Of a DNA stretch of 64,000 bases, positions 7,554-16,349 are shown piece after piece. The DNA is taken from assembly GCF_934725225.1 (NCBI RefSeq), contig NZ_CAKVAM010000003.1, positions 124,001-188,000 on the forward strand, given 5' to 3'. The translations under genes were made by a program, and so were the position numbers. The notes under the pieces are model-generated. The model ran no database searches and had not been told where the DNA came from. It saw nothing but the letters and a program-made list of their open reading frames with translations. This DNA is from an uncultured Treponema sp. GTDB lineage: Bacteria; Spirochaetota; Spirochaetia; Treponematales; Treponemataceae. Within the stretch, counting starts at the first letter, position 1. The number at the start of each line of letters is the position of its first letter.

Positions 7554-8882
7554 CTAGCGTTCAAGGCGTTTTTTGCAGATAAAGTAGGCAGGAATAAGAA
7601 AACTGTCTGCAAGAATCCAAGCGGCAGGAGAAGCAAAGCAGGCGGCAGTGTAGCCGAACACAGGCACAAAAACAAGCCCGAACACACCACGCCCGGCAAG
7701 CTCAAAAAGACCTGCGAAAACCGCAAGCTGGCTGAATCCCATTCCCTGAATCATAAAGCGCACAATATTCACAAGGGCAAGAGGAAAGTAAAACGCGCTG
7801 TTAATCACAAGGAATTTGTAGATATTGCCAAGGATTTCCTCATTGCCTGAATCAATGAACAGAAGCCCCAAATTCCGCCCGAAAACAAGCATAATGCCAA
7901 ACGCAAGAAGCGCATAGACAAGTCCGAGGAACGAGCAGCTGAAGATTCCGGGATTAAGACGAGAAAACTTGTGCGCGCCGGTGTTTTGTCCGCCATAAGT
8001 CGCCATAGTTGTTCCCATGGCATCGAACGGACAGCAAAAGAACATCGCAATCTTGCTTGCCGCCGCTACAGAAGCAACCGCCACAGAGCCAAGGCTGTTT
8101 ACGGCAGTCTGGAGGACAACACTTCCAATTGCGGTAATAGAATACTGCAATCCCATAGGAAGCCCCATGGAAAGAAGAACATACACGTGATGGCTGTTTA
8201 TCTTCCAGTCTTCCTTGGAAAGATGAAGAATCGGATAATTTTTAAGAATATAAAAAAAGCATGCAACACTTGAGACCGCCTGGGAAATAACAGTCGCAAG
8301 AGCAGCTCCTTCCACTCCGGAATTCATCGCAAGGATAAAAAACAAGTCCAGGGCAATGTTCAGCACAGAAGAAACAACAAGAAAAATAAGAGGAGTCTTG
8401 CTGTCCCCAAGGGAGCGGATTACAGCCGCAAGCAGATTGTAAGCAAGAGAAGCAGGAATTCCCGCAAGGATTATAACAAGATAGCCGTAAGAGCCGTCAA
8501 AGATGTCCGCTGGGGTTTTCATAAGAACAAGAAGAGGCTTGCAGAAAACAACCGTAACAGTCGTAACAAGAACGGCAATTGCAGCAGTAAGCTTGACTCC
8601 CCCTGCAATAAAATTGCGCATGGAATCATAGTCCCTTGCCCCGAATTTCTGCGAAACTGGAATAGCAAAGCCGTTGCAGATTCCCATGCAGCCTCCGATA
8701 ATCAGAAAGCAGACCGCCCCCGTAGAGCCAACCGAAGCCAGCGCGGAAACACCAAGGAATTTGCCTACAATCACCGTGTCCGCAAGATTGTAGAACTGCT
8801 GGAACAAATATCCAAAGAAAACTGGAACCGAAAATCCTAAAATCAGCCGCATAGGGCTTCCTGTTGTCAAATCCTTTGTCAT
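7554..8882 (-). CDS. MATE family multidrug/sodium antiporter
   Basis: Twelve-helix inner-membrane exporter of 442 residues, the normal family length. The N-terminus has the MATE signature (GSPMRLILGFSVPVFFGYLFQQFYNLADTVIVGK, split here only by description) and two homologous six-helix halves, the second beginning near MGLPMGLQYSITAIGSVVLQ. Substrate unknown; the family exports cationic drugs or metabolites in exchange for Na+ or H+. ATG 8882 has no ribosome site but a TTGACA-17-TATATC promoter that ends eight bases upstream. Confidence 0.9.
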   Translation of the reverse strand: MTKDLTTGSPMRLILGFSVPVFFGYLFQQFYNLADTVIVGKFLGVSALASVGSTGAVCFLIIGGCMGICNGFAIPVSQKFGARDYDSMRNFIAGGVKLTAAIAVLVTTVTVVFCKPLLVLMKTPADIFDGSYGYLVIILAGIPASLAYNLLAAVIRSLGDSKTPLIFLVVSSVLNIALDLFFILAMNSGVEGAALATVISQAVSSVACFFYILKNYPILHLSKEDWKINSHHVYVLLSMGLPMGLQYSITAIGSVVLQTAVNSLGSVAVASVAAASKIAMFFCCPFDAMGTTMATYGGQNTGAHKFSRLNPGIFSCSFLGLVYALLAFGIMLVFGRNLGLLFIDSGNEEILGNIYKFLVINSAFYFPLALVNIVRFMIQGMGFSQLAVFAGLFELAGRGVFGLVFVPVFGYTAACFASPAAWILADSFLIPAYFICKKRLER

Positions 8883-8890
8883 TTGAAATA

Positions 8891-8919
8891 GATATATGAA
8901 TTTTCAAAACTTTTGTCAA
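8891..8919 (-). promoter_or_regulatory. Sigma70 promoter of the MATE gene
   Basis: TTGACA (8919-8914), 17-bp spacer, TATATC (8896-8891), eight bases before ATG 8882. The predicted start point is within a base or two of the ATG. Confidence 0.7.
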
Positions 8920-8963
8920 ATGAAAAATGCATTATATTGTGCAACTTGTTGAGCAAAAAAAAA

Positions 8964-8993
8964 AGCCCTAGGCAAAATGAAACACCTAGGGCT
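8964..8993 (-). terminator. Terminator at the end of the polysaccharide locus
   Basis: Perfect 9-bp stem AGCCCTAGG (8964-8972) / CCTAGGGCT (8985-8993) with a 12-base loop. On the minus strand it runs into about ten T residues. It lies ~50 bp after the stop of the last glycosyltransferase gene. Confidence 0.88.
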
Positions 8994-9043
8994 GAATAAA
9001 AAAAGTATTATAAATTATTTATACTGAAAAAAGTAAAATTGAC

Positions 9044-10236
9044 TTATTCTTTCACACACTCCCCATAAATCTCCGCCATCTTCTTTACCGCGATGTCAAC
9101 CGAATATTTTGCAGAATCTTCTATATTATTCTTCCGCATCTCTGCTCTAAGCTCTGGATTTTTGTAGAGTTTCAGGATTTTTTCCACAAAGTCAGCGTCA
9201 TTTCCCAGCTGGTAAAGTTCTCCGTTTCGTCCGGGAACAACAGCGTCAGTCTGGCCGCGGATATTGCTTGCCACAACCGGAACTCCGCTCGCCATCGCCT
9301 CAATCACGCTGATTGGAAGCCCTTCCTGCCGGCTTGTCGTAACGTAAAGGTCGGAAAACGCACAGAGCAGATTTATGTCTTTTCTGTAGCCGGGAAACCA
9401 GATAATGTCGTCAACCTCAAGATTCACGGCAAGAATTTTCATTTCTTTCAGCTGAACGCCTCGTCCTGGCATTATGACTTTCAGGTTCGGAATCCGCCTT
9501 TTCAGCTCAGGAATATTTTTTATGAAAAATTCGTGGTCTTTCCGGGGAATGAACTCCGCAATGTAGAGGATTATGAAATCGCGGGAATCGTATTTGTATT
9601 TTGAACGAAGCACGTTTTTTTCTTGTTCAACATGTTTATCTTCCATATTTTCTCCAAACTTTTCTTTTAAATAGGCTACAATGACAGCGGATTATATTTT
9701 TCAAGATTCACGCCTACTCCGTCGATTTTTACTATTTTTTTCGCCTTGAATTTCTTCCGCATTGCAAGCTCATAATCTTCCTCATTTATGCAGACAAGGA
9801 CATCTGTATATTTTGAGAGCCATTTTTCAACAGGATAAAACATAATCCAGTTCAAGATTGGTGCGCCTTTGTAAAAATGGAATCCGTGCGCAGTATAGAT
9901 AATCTTCAAGCCATTTTTTCTGAAACTCTTTCCAGCAAGCCGCGCAACAACAGCTCCCATCGGTGTATGACAATGCAGAATATTATAGTTTCCGTTTTTT
10001 AGAATATTTTTTAAAGTTATAATGGCCTTTAGATTTTTCAATGAAAACGGAGAACGAGAAATCTCAACGTCAAAATAATTATCGCAGTCCTTTACAGGCT
10101 CGTCATTCGGACAAGCATAATCCACCTGCCAGCCCTGATTTGAACACCAGTGCATAAACGGAAGATTGAATTTTTGAAAATTTGCGGTATTTGAAACGAA
10201 AAGGATTTTACGTTGATACAAATTATTTTTATCCAT
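9044..10236 (-). pseudogene. GT4 glycosyltransferase split by a frameshift
   Basis: Two abutting frames are the halves of one GT4 (GT-B fold) enzyme. The first (10236-9676) has the N-terminal domain: RKILFVSNTANFQKFNLPFM, LHCHTPMGAVVARLAG, YTAHGFHFYKGAP, ending VGVNLEKYNP then a stop. The second (9646-9044) has the nucleotide-sugar domain: LYIAEFIPRKDHEFFI, VTTSRQEGLPISVIEAMASG, PVVASNIRGQTDAVVPG. A one-base loss near 9676-9700 explains it; adding one base gives 397 residues, a normal length. A ribosome site (GGAG, five bases before ATG 9646) could let the second half be made alone. It may be decayed, expressed in two pieces, or a sequencing error. Confidence 0.8.
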
Positions 10237-10351
10237 ATTTTGCCTCATTTTGAGAAGAATGTTATGTAAAAGATTTTTAAATTGAAATAAATATTTTTTA
10301 AGAAACTAAAATCAAGATATTCAGAAACAATTATTAAGATTTTTTTTCAGT

Positions 10352-11143
10352 TTATTTTCGTCTTAATTTTTTTTGAATTGTAGCTCTTACCCCAATCTCC
10401 TTAACAACACAGACAAATTGCATAGGAAGAAGAATTATCTTTACAATTTTGATTCCAATTTTTTTAGAAAGGGAATTCCTCAATGACATATATTTTTTCC
10501 GCAATGGAATTGTCCAAGTTGCAGCATAATGATGAATCGTATATGTATTTTCAGTTATTTTTAATTCACCTGTCGATGGATTTATAGGACAGAAATATTC
10601 AGATGGATAAACTGTAATTCCAGCAATTTCTTGAATTTCGTTCTTAGCAATAAAACCATGCACATGAAAAATATCAGAAACTCTATCAACAACGGTCGTT
10701 AAATCCATCGAGCCATTATTTTTTATAAAAGAACTATTTTTGTACGAATCAAGAATTTCTTTGTAGATAGGAGTCGCCGCCGGACTTGCTAGCCCAAGTC
10801 CGGCGGCGAGAGCGCCTGCACTCTCAACGCCAGCAAACGCTCCGCGTTTTAAGATTTCATCAAGCGGCTTTATTACTTCAACATCTGTATCAAAATACAA
10901 TCCGCCATATTGATACAAAATATCAAAGCGTGCATAGTCACTAACAAAAGCGTACTTTTTCGCATCATAGGCCTGTGCTGTGTATGGAATTTTTCTGACA
11001 TCATAGTTTTCTTCATTCCATTCCTTTATTTCATAGTCAGGAAGATACTTTTTCCAAGAAGCAATGCACTTCTGAGCTAATTCCGGGAGAGGATTTTTTC
11101 CGAACCAGCAGTAATGAATTATTTTAGGGATTTTATTATCCAT
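10352..11143 (-). CDS. GT32-type glycosyltransferase (DXD sugar-binding family)
   Basis: 263-residue enzyme of the 'glycosyltransferase sugar-binding region' family. Features: IPKIIHYCWFGKNPLPELAQKC at the start (typical IPK-IH-WFG), SDYARFDILYQYGGLYFDTDVE with the DxD metal site, and HHYAATW near the C-terminus. The family transfers hexoses to polysaccharide intermediates; the acceptor is unknown. Its start overlaps the 3' end of the preceding GT4 gene by eight bases, so it is translated as part of that operon. A 103-bp AT-rich gap separates it from the split GT4 gene. Confidence 0.88.
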   Translation of the reverse strand: MDNKIPKIIHYCWFGKNPLPELAQKCIASWKKYLPDYEIKEWNEENYDVRKIPYTAQAYDAKKYAFVSDYARFDILYQYGGLYFDTDVEVIKPLDEILKRGAFAGVESAGALAAGLGLASPAATPIYKEILDSYKNSSFIKNNGSMDLTTVVDRVSDIFHVHGFIAKNEIQEIAGITVYPSEYFCPINPSTGELKITENTYTIHHYAATWTIPLRKKYMSLRNSLSKKIGIKIVKIILLPMQFVCVVKEIGVRATIQKKLRRK

Positions 11144-12119
11144 TTTCTAAGCTCCTGTAAAGTTCTCTATATTGTTCATAAATAGTAACTGGAGAAAAAC
11201 GTTTTGCATTTTCTGTACCTTTTGAAACAAAATTGTTATAGGTATTTTTATCAAAAAGAAGTTTTTCAAATGAGTTTTTTATTGAAGCTATATCATTCGG
11301 ATTTATATAAAAAACAGAATCATTTCCGACCTCCCTGATTATCTGAAGTTCACTGGAAACAACAGGCTTACACATAGCATTTGCTTCAATAATCGGAAGT
11401 CCAAAACCTTCATAAAAAGTTGGGAATGCTACAATCTTTGCACGGTTATAGCAATTAACAATTTCTTCATAAGACACATCAAACTCATTTTCAAAATCAA
11501 CATCGTTTTCTTTTAATAGTGAAATTTGAAGTTCTGTCAGTTTTCCTATAACAAGAAGTTTCGCATTTATGCCACGCATTGCTTTTATTGTCGATTCAAG
11601 ATTCTTTCGTGCTCCTGTTCCTATTTGCAATATGACAGGTTTTGTCTCTTTTTCTGAAATATCATTAGGAACCAGTCTTTCATCATACGAATTGTAAATT
11701 ACTTTTAGATTTATATTTTTTTTCCAACTTTGTTTTTTAAATTCATACAAAGTCTGATTTGAAACAAATGAAATCACATTAGAAAAAAATTCTGCCGTTT
11801 TTATATAAATTAATGTTTTCAAGATTTTATATAAAAAATTTCTTGAAGAATACAAAGTTCCTAAATCATGAAAAGTAACAATTGATTTATTCCGTAAAAA
11901 TGGAACAAGATAACTTTCAGTCTGCGCAGCTATATGATTTATTTTTCCCTGCTCTTTTTTTGCAAATTTTATATTTTTCAACATTCCTCTTATTGTTGTT
12001 GAATGACAGGGGCAAACTTTTATAATCGCTCCTGTTGCCTCTGCGACTCTTTGAGCATATCCTTCTATCGAATTTTCACCATCGATTTTTTTTCTTAAAA
12101 AAATAACTCTTTCGTCCAT
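11136..12119 (-). CDS. GT4 family glycosyltransferase
   Basis: 327-residue GT-B enzyme. The N-terminal half has SIVTFHDLGTL and YEFKKQSWKKN, and the C-terminal half KPVILQIGTGARKNLESTIKAM, RAKIVAFPTFYEGFGLPIIEANAMCKPVVSSELQIIREV, with the EX7E-type motif (E...GFGLPIIEA) that binds the nucleotide-sugar. The start is ATG 12119, two bases after the EpsG stop. It overlaps the GT32 gene downstream. Sugar specificity cannot be read. Confidence 0.88.
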   Translation of the reverse strand: MDERVIFLRKKIDGENSIEGYAQRVAEATGAIIKVCPCHSTTIRGMLKNIKFAKKEQGKINHIAAQTESYLVPFLRNKSIVTFHDLGTLYSSRNFLYKILKTLIYIKTAEFFSNVISFVSNQTLYEFKKQSWKKNINLKVIYNSYDERLVPNDISEKETKPVILQIGTGARKNLESTIKAMRGINAKLLVIGKLTELQISLLKENDVDFENEFDVSYEEIVNCYNRAKIVAFPTFYEGFGLPIIEANAMCKPVVSSELQIIREVGNDSVFYINPNDIASIKNSFEKLLFDKNTYNNFVSKGTENAKRFSPVTIYEQYRELYRSLENG

Positions 12120-12121
12120 AA

Positions 12122-13192
12122 TTAATGAAAAATATTACCTCCGCTATTCATAAAGTTTTGTCTAAAAAAAATATAAAAATTCACTGCTATAAAAATTGGA
12201 ATAATGATGAACTCCGTTTTTTTCTTTTTATATTCTTCAAGATAAAAAGATGACTGCGGAATATTACTTATTAAGAATAACTGATTGATTCTTCCAAAAG
12301 AGGCAATTGCAGAAAAAGCAATCATAAAATAAGCAGATAAAATCATATAAAGGGATGTTTCACGTAAAAAAGGATTTTGTTTTTTATGATTAAATAAAAC
12401 TATAAAAGTCATTAAAAAAGAAATTGAATAAATAATTACAGTCTTTATCCCACCTGCTGAATGTTCCTTTTCCAAATAATTATTAACTTTTACTGAAACC
12501 ATTGATAAAACATTGTTTGCAGACAAATCTCCCAAACTTCCCAGAAACTTTATAAAAACTTTATCATTTATAAAAAAAGCCAATGGAATCAGAATAAACA
12601 ATCTATATGAAATCTTTTCATTCTTTACAAAAAACGGTAGCAAGCCAAAAATTCCAACTGTATGAAAGGAAAATGCCAATAAAACACAAAGCAATGCTCG
12701 TTTTTTCTGATTTTTTGACAAATAATAAATTTCCAATAAAATCAATGAAGATGCTAATCCATGACGCAAAACTATAATTTCATTCAAAAAATAAAAACAT
12801 GATATGTATGTAAAAAGAGAAATAAAAATATTTTTACAGTTCTTCAATATTATAAATCTGTAAATTAAAATTGAGACTGTTGAAAGAAAGAAAAAATAAA
12901 AATGATAATTTAATCCAAGAGCATTAAAAAAAATGCAAAGCAACTCCCAGCCAGGCTCATACCCTAATATATATGGAACAAAATTACCTATACTTGGCAC
13001 TGAATTATAAAAAAGCACATAATTATTTGTGTCATAGCAAGTTTCTGGACTTTTTGTTGAAGAGAACAAAATTAAAACAATACAAAAAATATTAAAGATA
13101 TATTCTTTGTATTTTCTATGGACTTTTGTAAAATCCAAACCAACAGATAAAAATGAGGCAAAAAAAATCAGTAAGACAATTTTAGCTGACAT
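12122..13192 (-). CDS. EpsG-type polysaccharide polymerase (Wzy role)
   Basis: Very hydrophobic 356-residue membrane protein with about ten helices. It carries the EpsG family pattern DTNNYVLFYNSV and YEPGWELLCIFFNALGLNYHFYFFF near residues 55-100, and RHGLASSLILLEIYYLSKNQ with SFHTVGIFGLLPFF after. EpsG/Wzy proteins join lipid-linked repeat units in the periplasmic face of the inner membrane. It overlaps the upstream GT2 gene by 11 bases. It is the only polymerase candidate of the locus. Confidence 0.85.
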   Translation of the reverse strand: MSAKIVLLIFFASFLSVGLDFTKVHRKYKEYIFNIFCIVLILFSSTKSPETCYDTNNYVLFYNSVPSIGNFVPYILGYEPGWELLCIFFNALGLNYHFYFFFLSTVSILIYRFIILKNCKNIFISLFTYISCFYFLNEIIVLRHGLASSLILLEIYYLSKNQKKRALLCVLLAFSFHTVGIFGLLPFFVKNEKISYRLFILIPLAFFINDKVFIKFLGSLGDLSANNVLSMVSVKVNNYLEKEHSAGGIKTVIIYSISFLMTFIVLFNHKKQNPFLRETSLYMILSAYFMIAFSAIASFGRINQLFLISNIPQSSFYLEEYKKKKTEFIIIPIFIAVNFYIFFRQNFMNSGGNIFH

Positions 13193-14111
13193 ATAACGAC
13201 CATAATTTTTTACGCATATTTTTTGTTTTATAGAAAAAATGGAATAGATATAACTGTTCCAAAATAAAAATTATAAACAGCCAAATTTTCTTATGATTAT
13301 TTTTCTTAAAATATAGAATTCTTGAAAAAAGAATCTGAGCTGATGAAAAAGAAATATACCTATCTAATGATTTCATTTTTATCTTATTTGACTTTCCTTC
13401 AAGGTGAATTGTTTTAGGATCTGATATTAAAATCCGTTTTAAACTATTTTTATTCATTTTGAACTGCAAATCAGTTTCTTCAAAATATAAAAAGAATCTC
13501 TCATCAAATTCTGCAAAGCTGTTATTGCGGACAAATAAATCAGCACCTGTAACATAGTCAACAGATTCAGAAACGGCATTTAAAAGTCTATTCTTTTTCT
13601 TATGAATCTGTTTTATATGGAAAAAAGAAAGTAAAGAATTTACAGAAATCGCAACATTTTCTTTTATAAGCCTAAAAATTTCTTTCTTATAAGTCGGAAA
13701 ATCACCGCCTGAATGAATCACATTTCCTTTATCATCTTGAAGAACACAACCCAAAGCTCCAATTTTTTCTTTTTCAGGAGAATTTTCCCAATAGTCAAAG
13801 AAAATCTTTACAGCATTGTTTAACAGGACGGTATCGCTGTTCAGATATAAAATGTATTTTCCTTTTGCAATTTTTAATCCACGGTTGTTTGCCGCCCCGA
13901 ATCCCAGGTTCGCATTGTTTTCTATAAGAACAACTTGCGGAAATTCGGATTTTATCATTTCAACAGAGCCGTCATTGCTGCCGTTGTCTGAGACAATAAC
14001 CTCAAATGAAATTCCGTTTGTCTTGTCGAAAACTGATTTCAGGCAGTTTCTTGTCAGCTCTTTTGTATTGTAGTTTACGATTATGATTGAAACATCTAAT
14101 TCCCAAGACAT
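13182..14111 (-). CDS. GT2 family glycosyltransferase (rhamnosyltransferase-like)
   Basis: 309-residue GT-A enzyme. The N-terminus (VSIIIVNYNTKELTRNCLKS, VSDNGSNDGSVEMI, NANLGFGAANNRGL, YILYLNSDTVLL) is the classic WbbL-type GT2 domain; NSD is the metal-binding DxD equivalent. Residues ~180-215 (VDYVTGADLFVRN, FFLYFEETDLQFKMNK) contain the family ED acidic pair. The start ATG 14111 is embedded in TGATG, a layout that would couple it to the gene upstream if that gene's G tract had nine bases. An AGGAG site lies nine bases upstream. Confidence 0.88.
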   Translation of the reverse strand: MSWELDVSIIIVNYNTKELTRNCLKSVFDKTNGISFEVIVSDNGSNDGSVEMIKSEFPQVVLIENNANLGFGAANNRGLKIAKGKYILYLNSDTVLLNNAVKIFFDYWENSPEKEKIGALGCVLQDDKGNVIHSGGDFPTYKKEIFRLIKENVAISVNSLLSFFHIKQIHKKKNRLLNAVSESVDYVTGADLFVRNNSFAEFDERFFLYFEETDLQFKMNKNSLKRILISDPKTIHLEGKSNKIKMKSLDRYISFSSAQILFSRILYFKKNNHKKIWLFIIFILEQLYLFHFFYKTKNMRKKLWSLYVS

Positions 14112-14160
14112 CAGGCAATACTCCTGACATCATTAGAAATTATATGCAAAGTGCTATATT

Positions 14161-15123
14161 TTACCCCCCCCGTTCAACAATAAATGCTCTTATCCAATTA
14201 TCAATTTTATAATCAGATAAATCAGTTTTTCTGAAAGAGGCTGATAGAAATTCCTGTATATCATTTAAATTCTCATCCGTAATAATATAAACATTTTCTT
14301 CACTATATAATTTTTCTTTTTTTATCCATTCATTGGTTGTTATTACTTTACGCCTTAAAAACAGAGACTCCAAAGTTCTTTGAGTAAGCCCATGCTGTCC
14401 AGCAACTGGAATATCTAAAACGGAACGGCTTTTATTTAGCCTGCCATAATTTTCATATTGCGGAATTCTTCTTTCAGAAAATTTCAGAGTCTTTTCTTTT
14501 TGAGGGCTAGTTTCATCACGGAGAATATTAAAATCGCAAACTATGCCCAGCTTAGAGAAAATCTCAAATAATTTGTTGAGCTTATCATATCTGCCTCTAT
14601 CTTTTCCTACAAAATAAATATCCGATTCTAATTTTTCTTCATGCGCACTCATGCTGACAAAAGGAAAATGAGCAACAGTATTTTTATAGGTTAGTCCATA
14701 TTTTTCTGCATCAAAAGCATCAAATGTAAAAACTTCATAATACTTTTTCAGGTATTTAAGAAATCTTAAATCAGTTTTCGAAAGAACAGAATCCCAAAGC
14801 CAGAGATATTTTTTTTGAGCATTGCAGAATTTTAAAAACGGAAAACTAAGACATGGGGAAATACCGAAACCACCGGCAAATATTAAAATAGAATCACTTT
14901 TTTTTATTTGTTTTACAATTGAAATAAAGTTATGATTGAAATTATATTTAAAAGGAAAATGTAGGCAAAATCCCATATGAAGTAGAAATCTAGAAAATGT
15001 ATTTTTATAGCTCCAAATATTTTTCCCAGCTGGGATTAATGTTACATATGGATTATTTATTTCTTCTAGTACAAGTTTTGCGCATTCATTTTTATCTATC
15101 TCGTTATAAAAAATATACAACAT
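14161..15123 (-). CDS. Putative glycosyltransferase-like protein with terminal G8 tract
   Basis: 320 residues; family not recognised with certainty. It has a GT-B-like layout: SILIFAGGFGISPCLSFPFLKF in the first half, then DIYFVGKDRGRYDKLNKL and VLDIPVAGQHGLTQRTLESLFLRRKVITTNEWI in the second half, which resembles LPS-core glycosyltransferases. Start ATG 15123 overlaps the stop of the WbsX-type gene (TGATG). The frame ends right behind a G8 tract (14164-14171) as ...VERGG. With nine G it would extend by ~16 codons and end in TGATG on the start of the next gene, so the tract may tune coupling. Confidence 0.7.
   Translation of the reverse strand: MLYIFYNEIDKNECAKLVLEEINNPYVTLIPAGKNIWSYKNTFSRFLLHMGFCLHFPFKYNFNHNFISIVKQIKKSDSILIFAGGFGISPCLSFPFLKFCNAQKKYLWLWDSVLSKTDLRFLKYLKKYYEVFTFDAFDAEKYGLTYKNTVAHFPFVSMSAHEEKLESDIYFVGKDRGRYDKLNKLFEIFSKLGIVCDFNILRDETSPQKEKTLKFSERRIPQYENYGRLNKSRSVLDIPVAGQHGLTQRTLESLFLRRKVITTNEWIKKEKLYSEENVYIITDENLNDIQEFLSASFRKTDLSDYKIDNWIRAFIVERGG
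14164..14171. repeat. Homopolymer C8/G8 at a gene end
   Basis: Eight consecutive C on the plus strand, G in the coding sense, directly before the TAA stop of the gene at 14161-15123. In a 35-40% GC locus this is a slippage-prone tract. Confidence 0.85.
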
Positions 15124-16304
15124 CAGGCACACCGCCTGATTTCTCCAGTTTTTACAAACTGGTACTTGACAAACCTAATTCTTGCTACATAATCGACTGC
15201 TGACTGCTGACTGCTGACTGCTGACTGCTGACTGCTGACTGCCTCTCTTAGCGCATCAAGATATTTGCGTCCAAATTTCAAGTCCGGCTCAAGATAGTTT
15301 CCTTCCGCCCATTCATTCCAGCTTTTTACAAATATAAATTTTCCTTTTGTGTTTTCTAGCACAGCCTTAGCATGATCCGCAAATTGTTCTGGAGTTTCTT
15401 TAGTGAAAACAGTTCCATTTTTTGCGCTGCGCGGAGTGTGATCCCAGCCTGTTATAATTGAAGGGCAGACTTTTTCATTTTCATCTGTATTTTTATCAAA
15501 AAACATCTTGCTTACTTTTTTATAAGGAATAACAAAAGGCTTTTTGAATAAATGCCTATAAACGTAATAAAAAGTTTTTCCGAAAAAGTTTCTTTTTGAA
15601 GTGTAATCATTCATACAGCAAGTATTAACAGCATCTAAATCAAGCTCAAAATATTTGCTGATATTTTTTCTGTCATTTATGCAGTGTCCGACAAAATAAA
15701 TTCCTTCAAGTCCGTTTTTTTTCGCCAGTTCCCGCCAAGTTTTTATAAAAACTGAAATTTCAGGCGAAGCTAACGGCTTATAAATTACAAAGACAGGCTT
15801 GCCGTCTTGCTTTATATATCTTTCATCTTTAAAGGCTGGAAGAACATCATAAAAATGTTTTGTATACTGGGCAATTCCATCATATTTTTGCTCAATCAGA
15901 AGCTTATCTTTTCTTACATCTTTATCCCAAAGTTTCGCATACCAGCTTTCATTTGCCCAAGCAAGGCAGAACGGAAAATCAGGCTTTCCGTTTTTTAAAA
16001 CTTCATTAAAAGGCCGCTCTAAAAGCTGATGATTTTCATCAAACCAGTAATGCCAATAGCAAAAACCTTCGATTCCGGCATCTCTCGCAAGCTGAGCCTG
16101 CGCCTCTCGTGTCTCTGGAACGCGCAAATCATAGAAGCCCAAGTCAGCAGGAATTCTCGGCTGATAATGCCCATGAAAATATTTTTTAGCTTTTGCAACA
16201 TTAGTCCATTCAGTAAAGCCCTTGCCCCACCATTCATCATTCTCAGGAACAGGATGAAACTGCGGAAGATAAAAGGCGATTATACGAGGTTTGTTATTTG
16301 ACAT
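15123..16304 (-). CDS. WbsX-type / GH99-like glycan enzyme with 7-bp repeat tail
   Basis: 393-residue member of the WbsX (Glyco_transf_99) family found in O-antigen and capsule loci. Diagnostic motifs: RIIAFYLPQFHPVPENDEWWGKGFTEWTNV, GFYDLR, GIEGFCYWHYWF, FPFCLAWANESW and FVKSWNEWAEGNYLEPD. A GGAG site precedes ATG 16304. After residue ~350 the frame runs into a 7-bp tandem repeat encoding QQSAVSS units, followed by about 24 residues and a TGA that overlaps the next ATG. The repeat lies outside the conserved domain, so changes would alter only the tail and the coupling to the next gene. Confidence 0.88.
   Translation of the reverse strand: MSNNKPRIIAFYLPQFHPVPENDEWWGKGFTEWTNVAKAKKYFHGHYQPRIPADLGFYDLRVPETREAQAQLARDAGIEGFCYWHYWFDENHQLLERPFNEVLKNGKPDFPFCLAWANESWYAKLWDKDVRKDKLLIEQKYDGIAQYTKHFYDVLPAFKDERYIKQDGKPVFVIYKPLASPEISVFIKTWRELAKKNGLEGIYFVGHCINDRKNISKYFELDLDAVNTCCMNDYTSKRNFFGKTFYYVYRHLFKKPFVIPYKKVSKMFFDKNTDENEKVCPSIITGWDHTPRSAKNGTVFTKETPEQFADHAKAVLENTKGKFIFVKSWNEWAEGNYLEPDLKFGRKYLDALREAVSSQQSAVSSQQSAVDYVARIRFVKYQFVKTGEIRRCA
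15196..15242. repeat. 7-bp tandem repeat (6.7 copies) inside a coding tail
   Basis: ACTGCTG is repeated six times from 15196 to 15237 plus five bases. As 7 is not a multiple of 3, each gain or loss changes frame. All three frames are open through the repeat and encode the same heptapeptide rotated; the alternative frames stop within about eight codons after it. Confidence 0.9.
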
Positions 16305-16349
16305 TAAAATTCTCCAATAAAAGGTTGGTTATTATTAATAAGTTATCAG

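Noticed and set aside
15196..15242. Heptanucleotide repeat as a CRISPR or minisatellite outside genes
   Set aside because: It is a pure short tandem repeat inside the WbsX-type coding frame.
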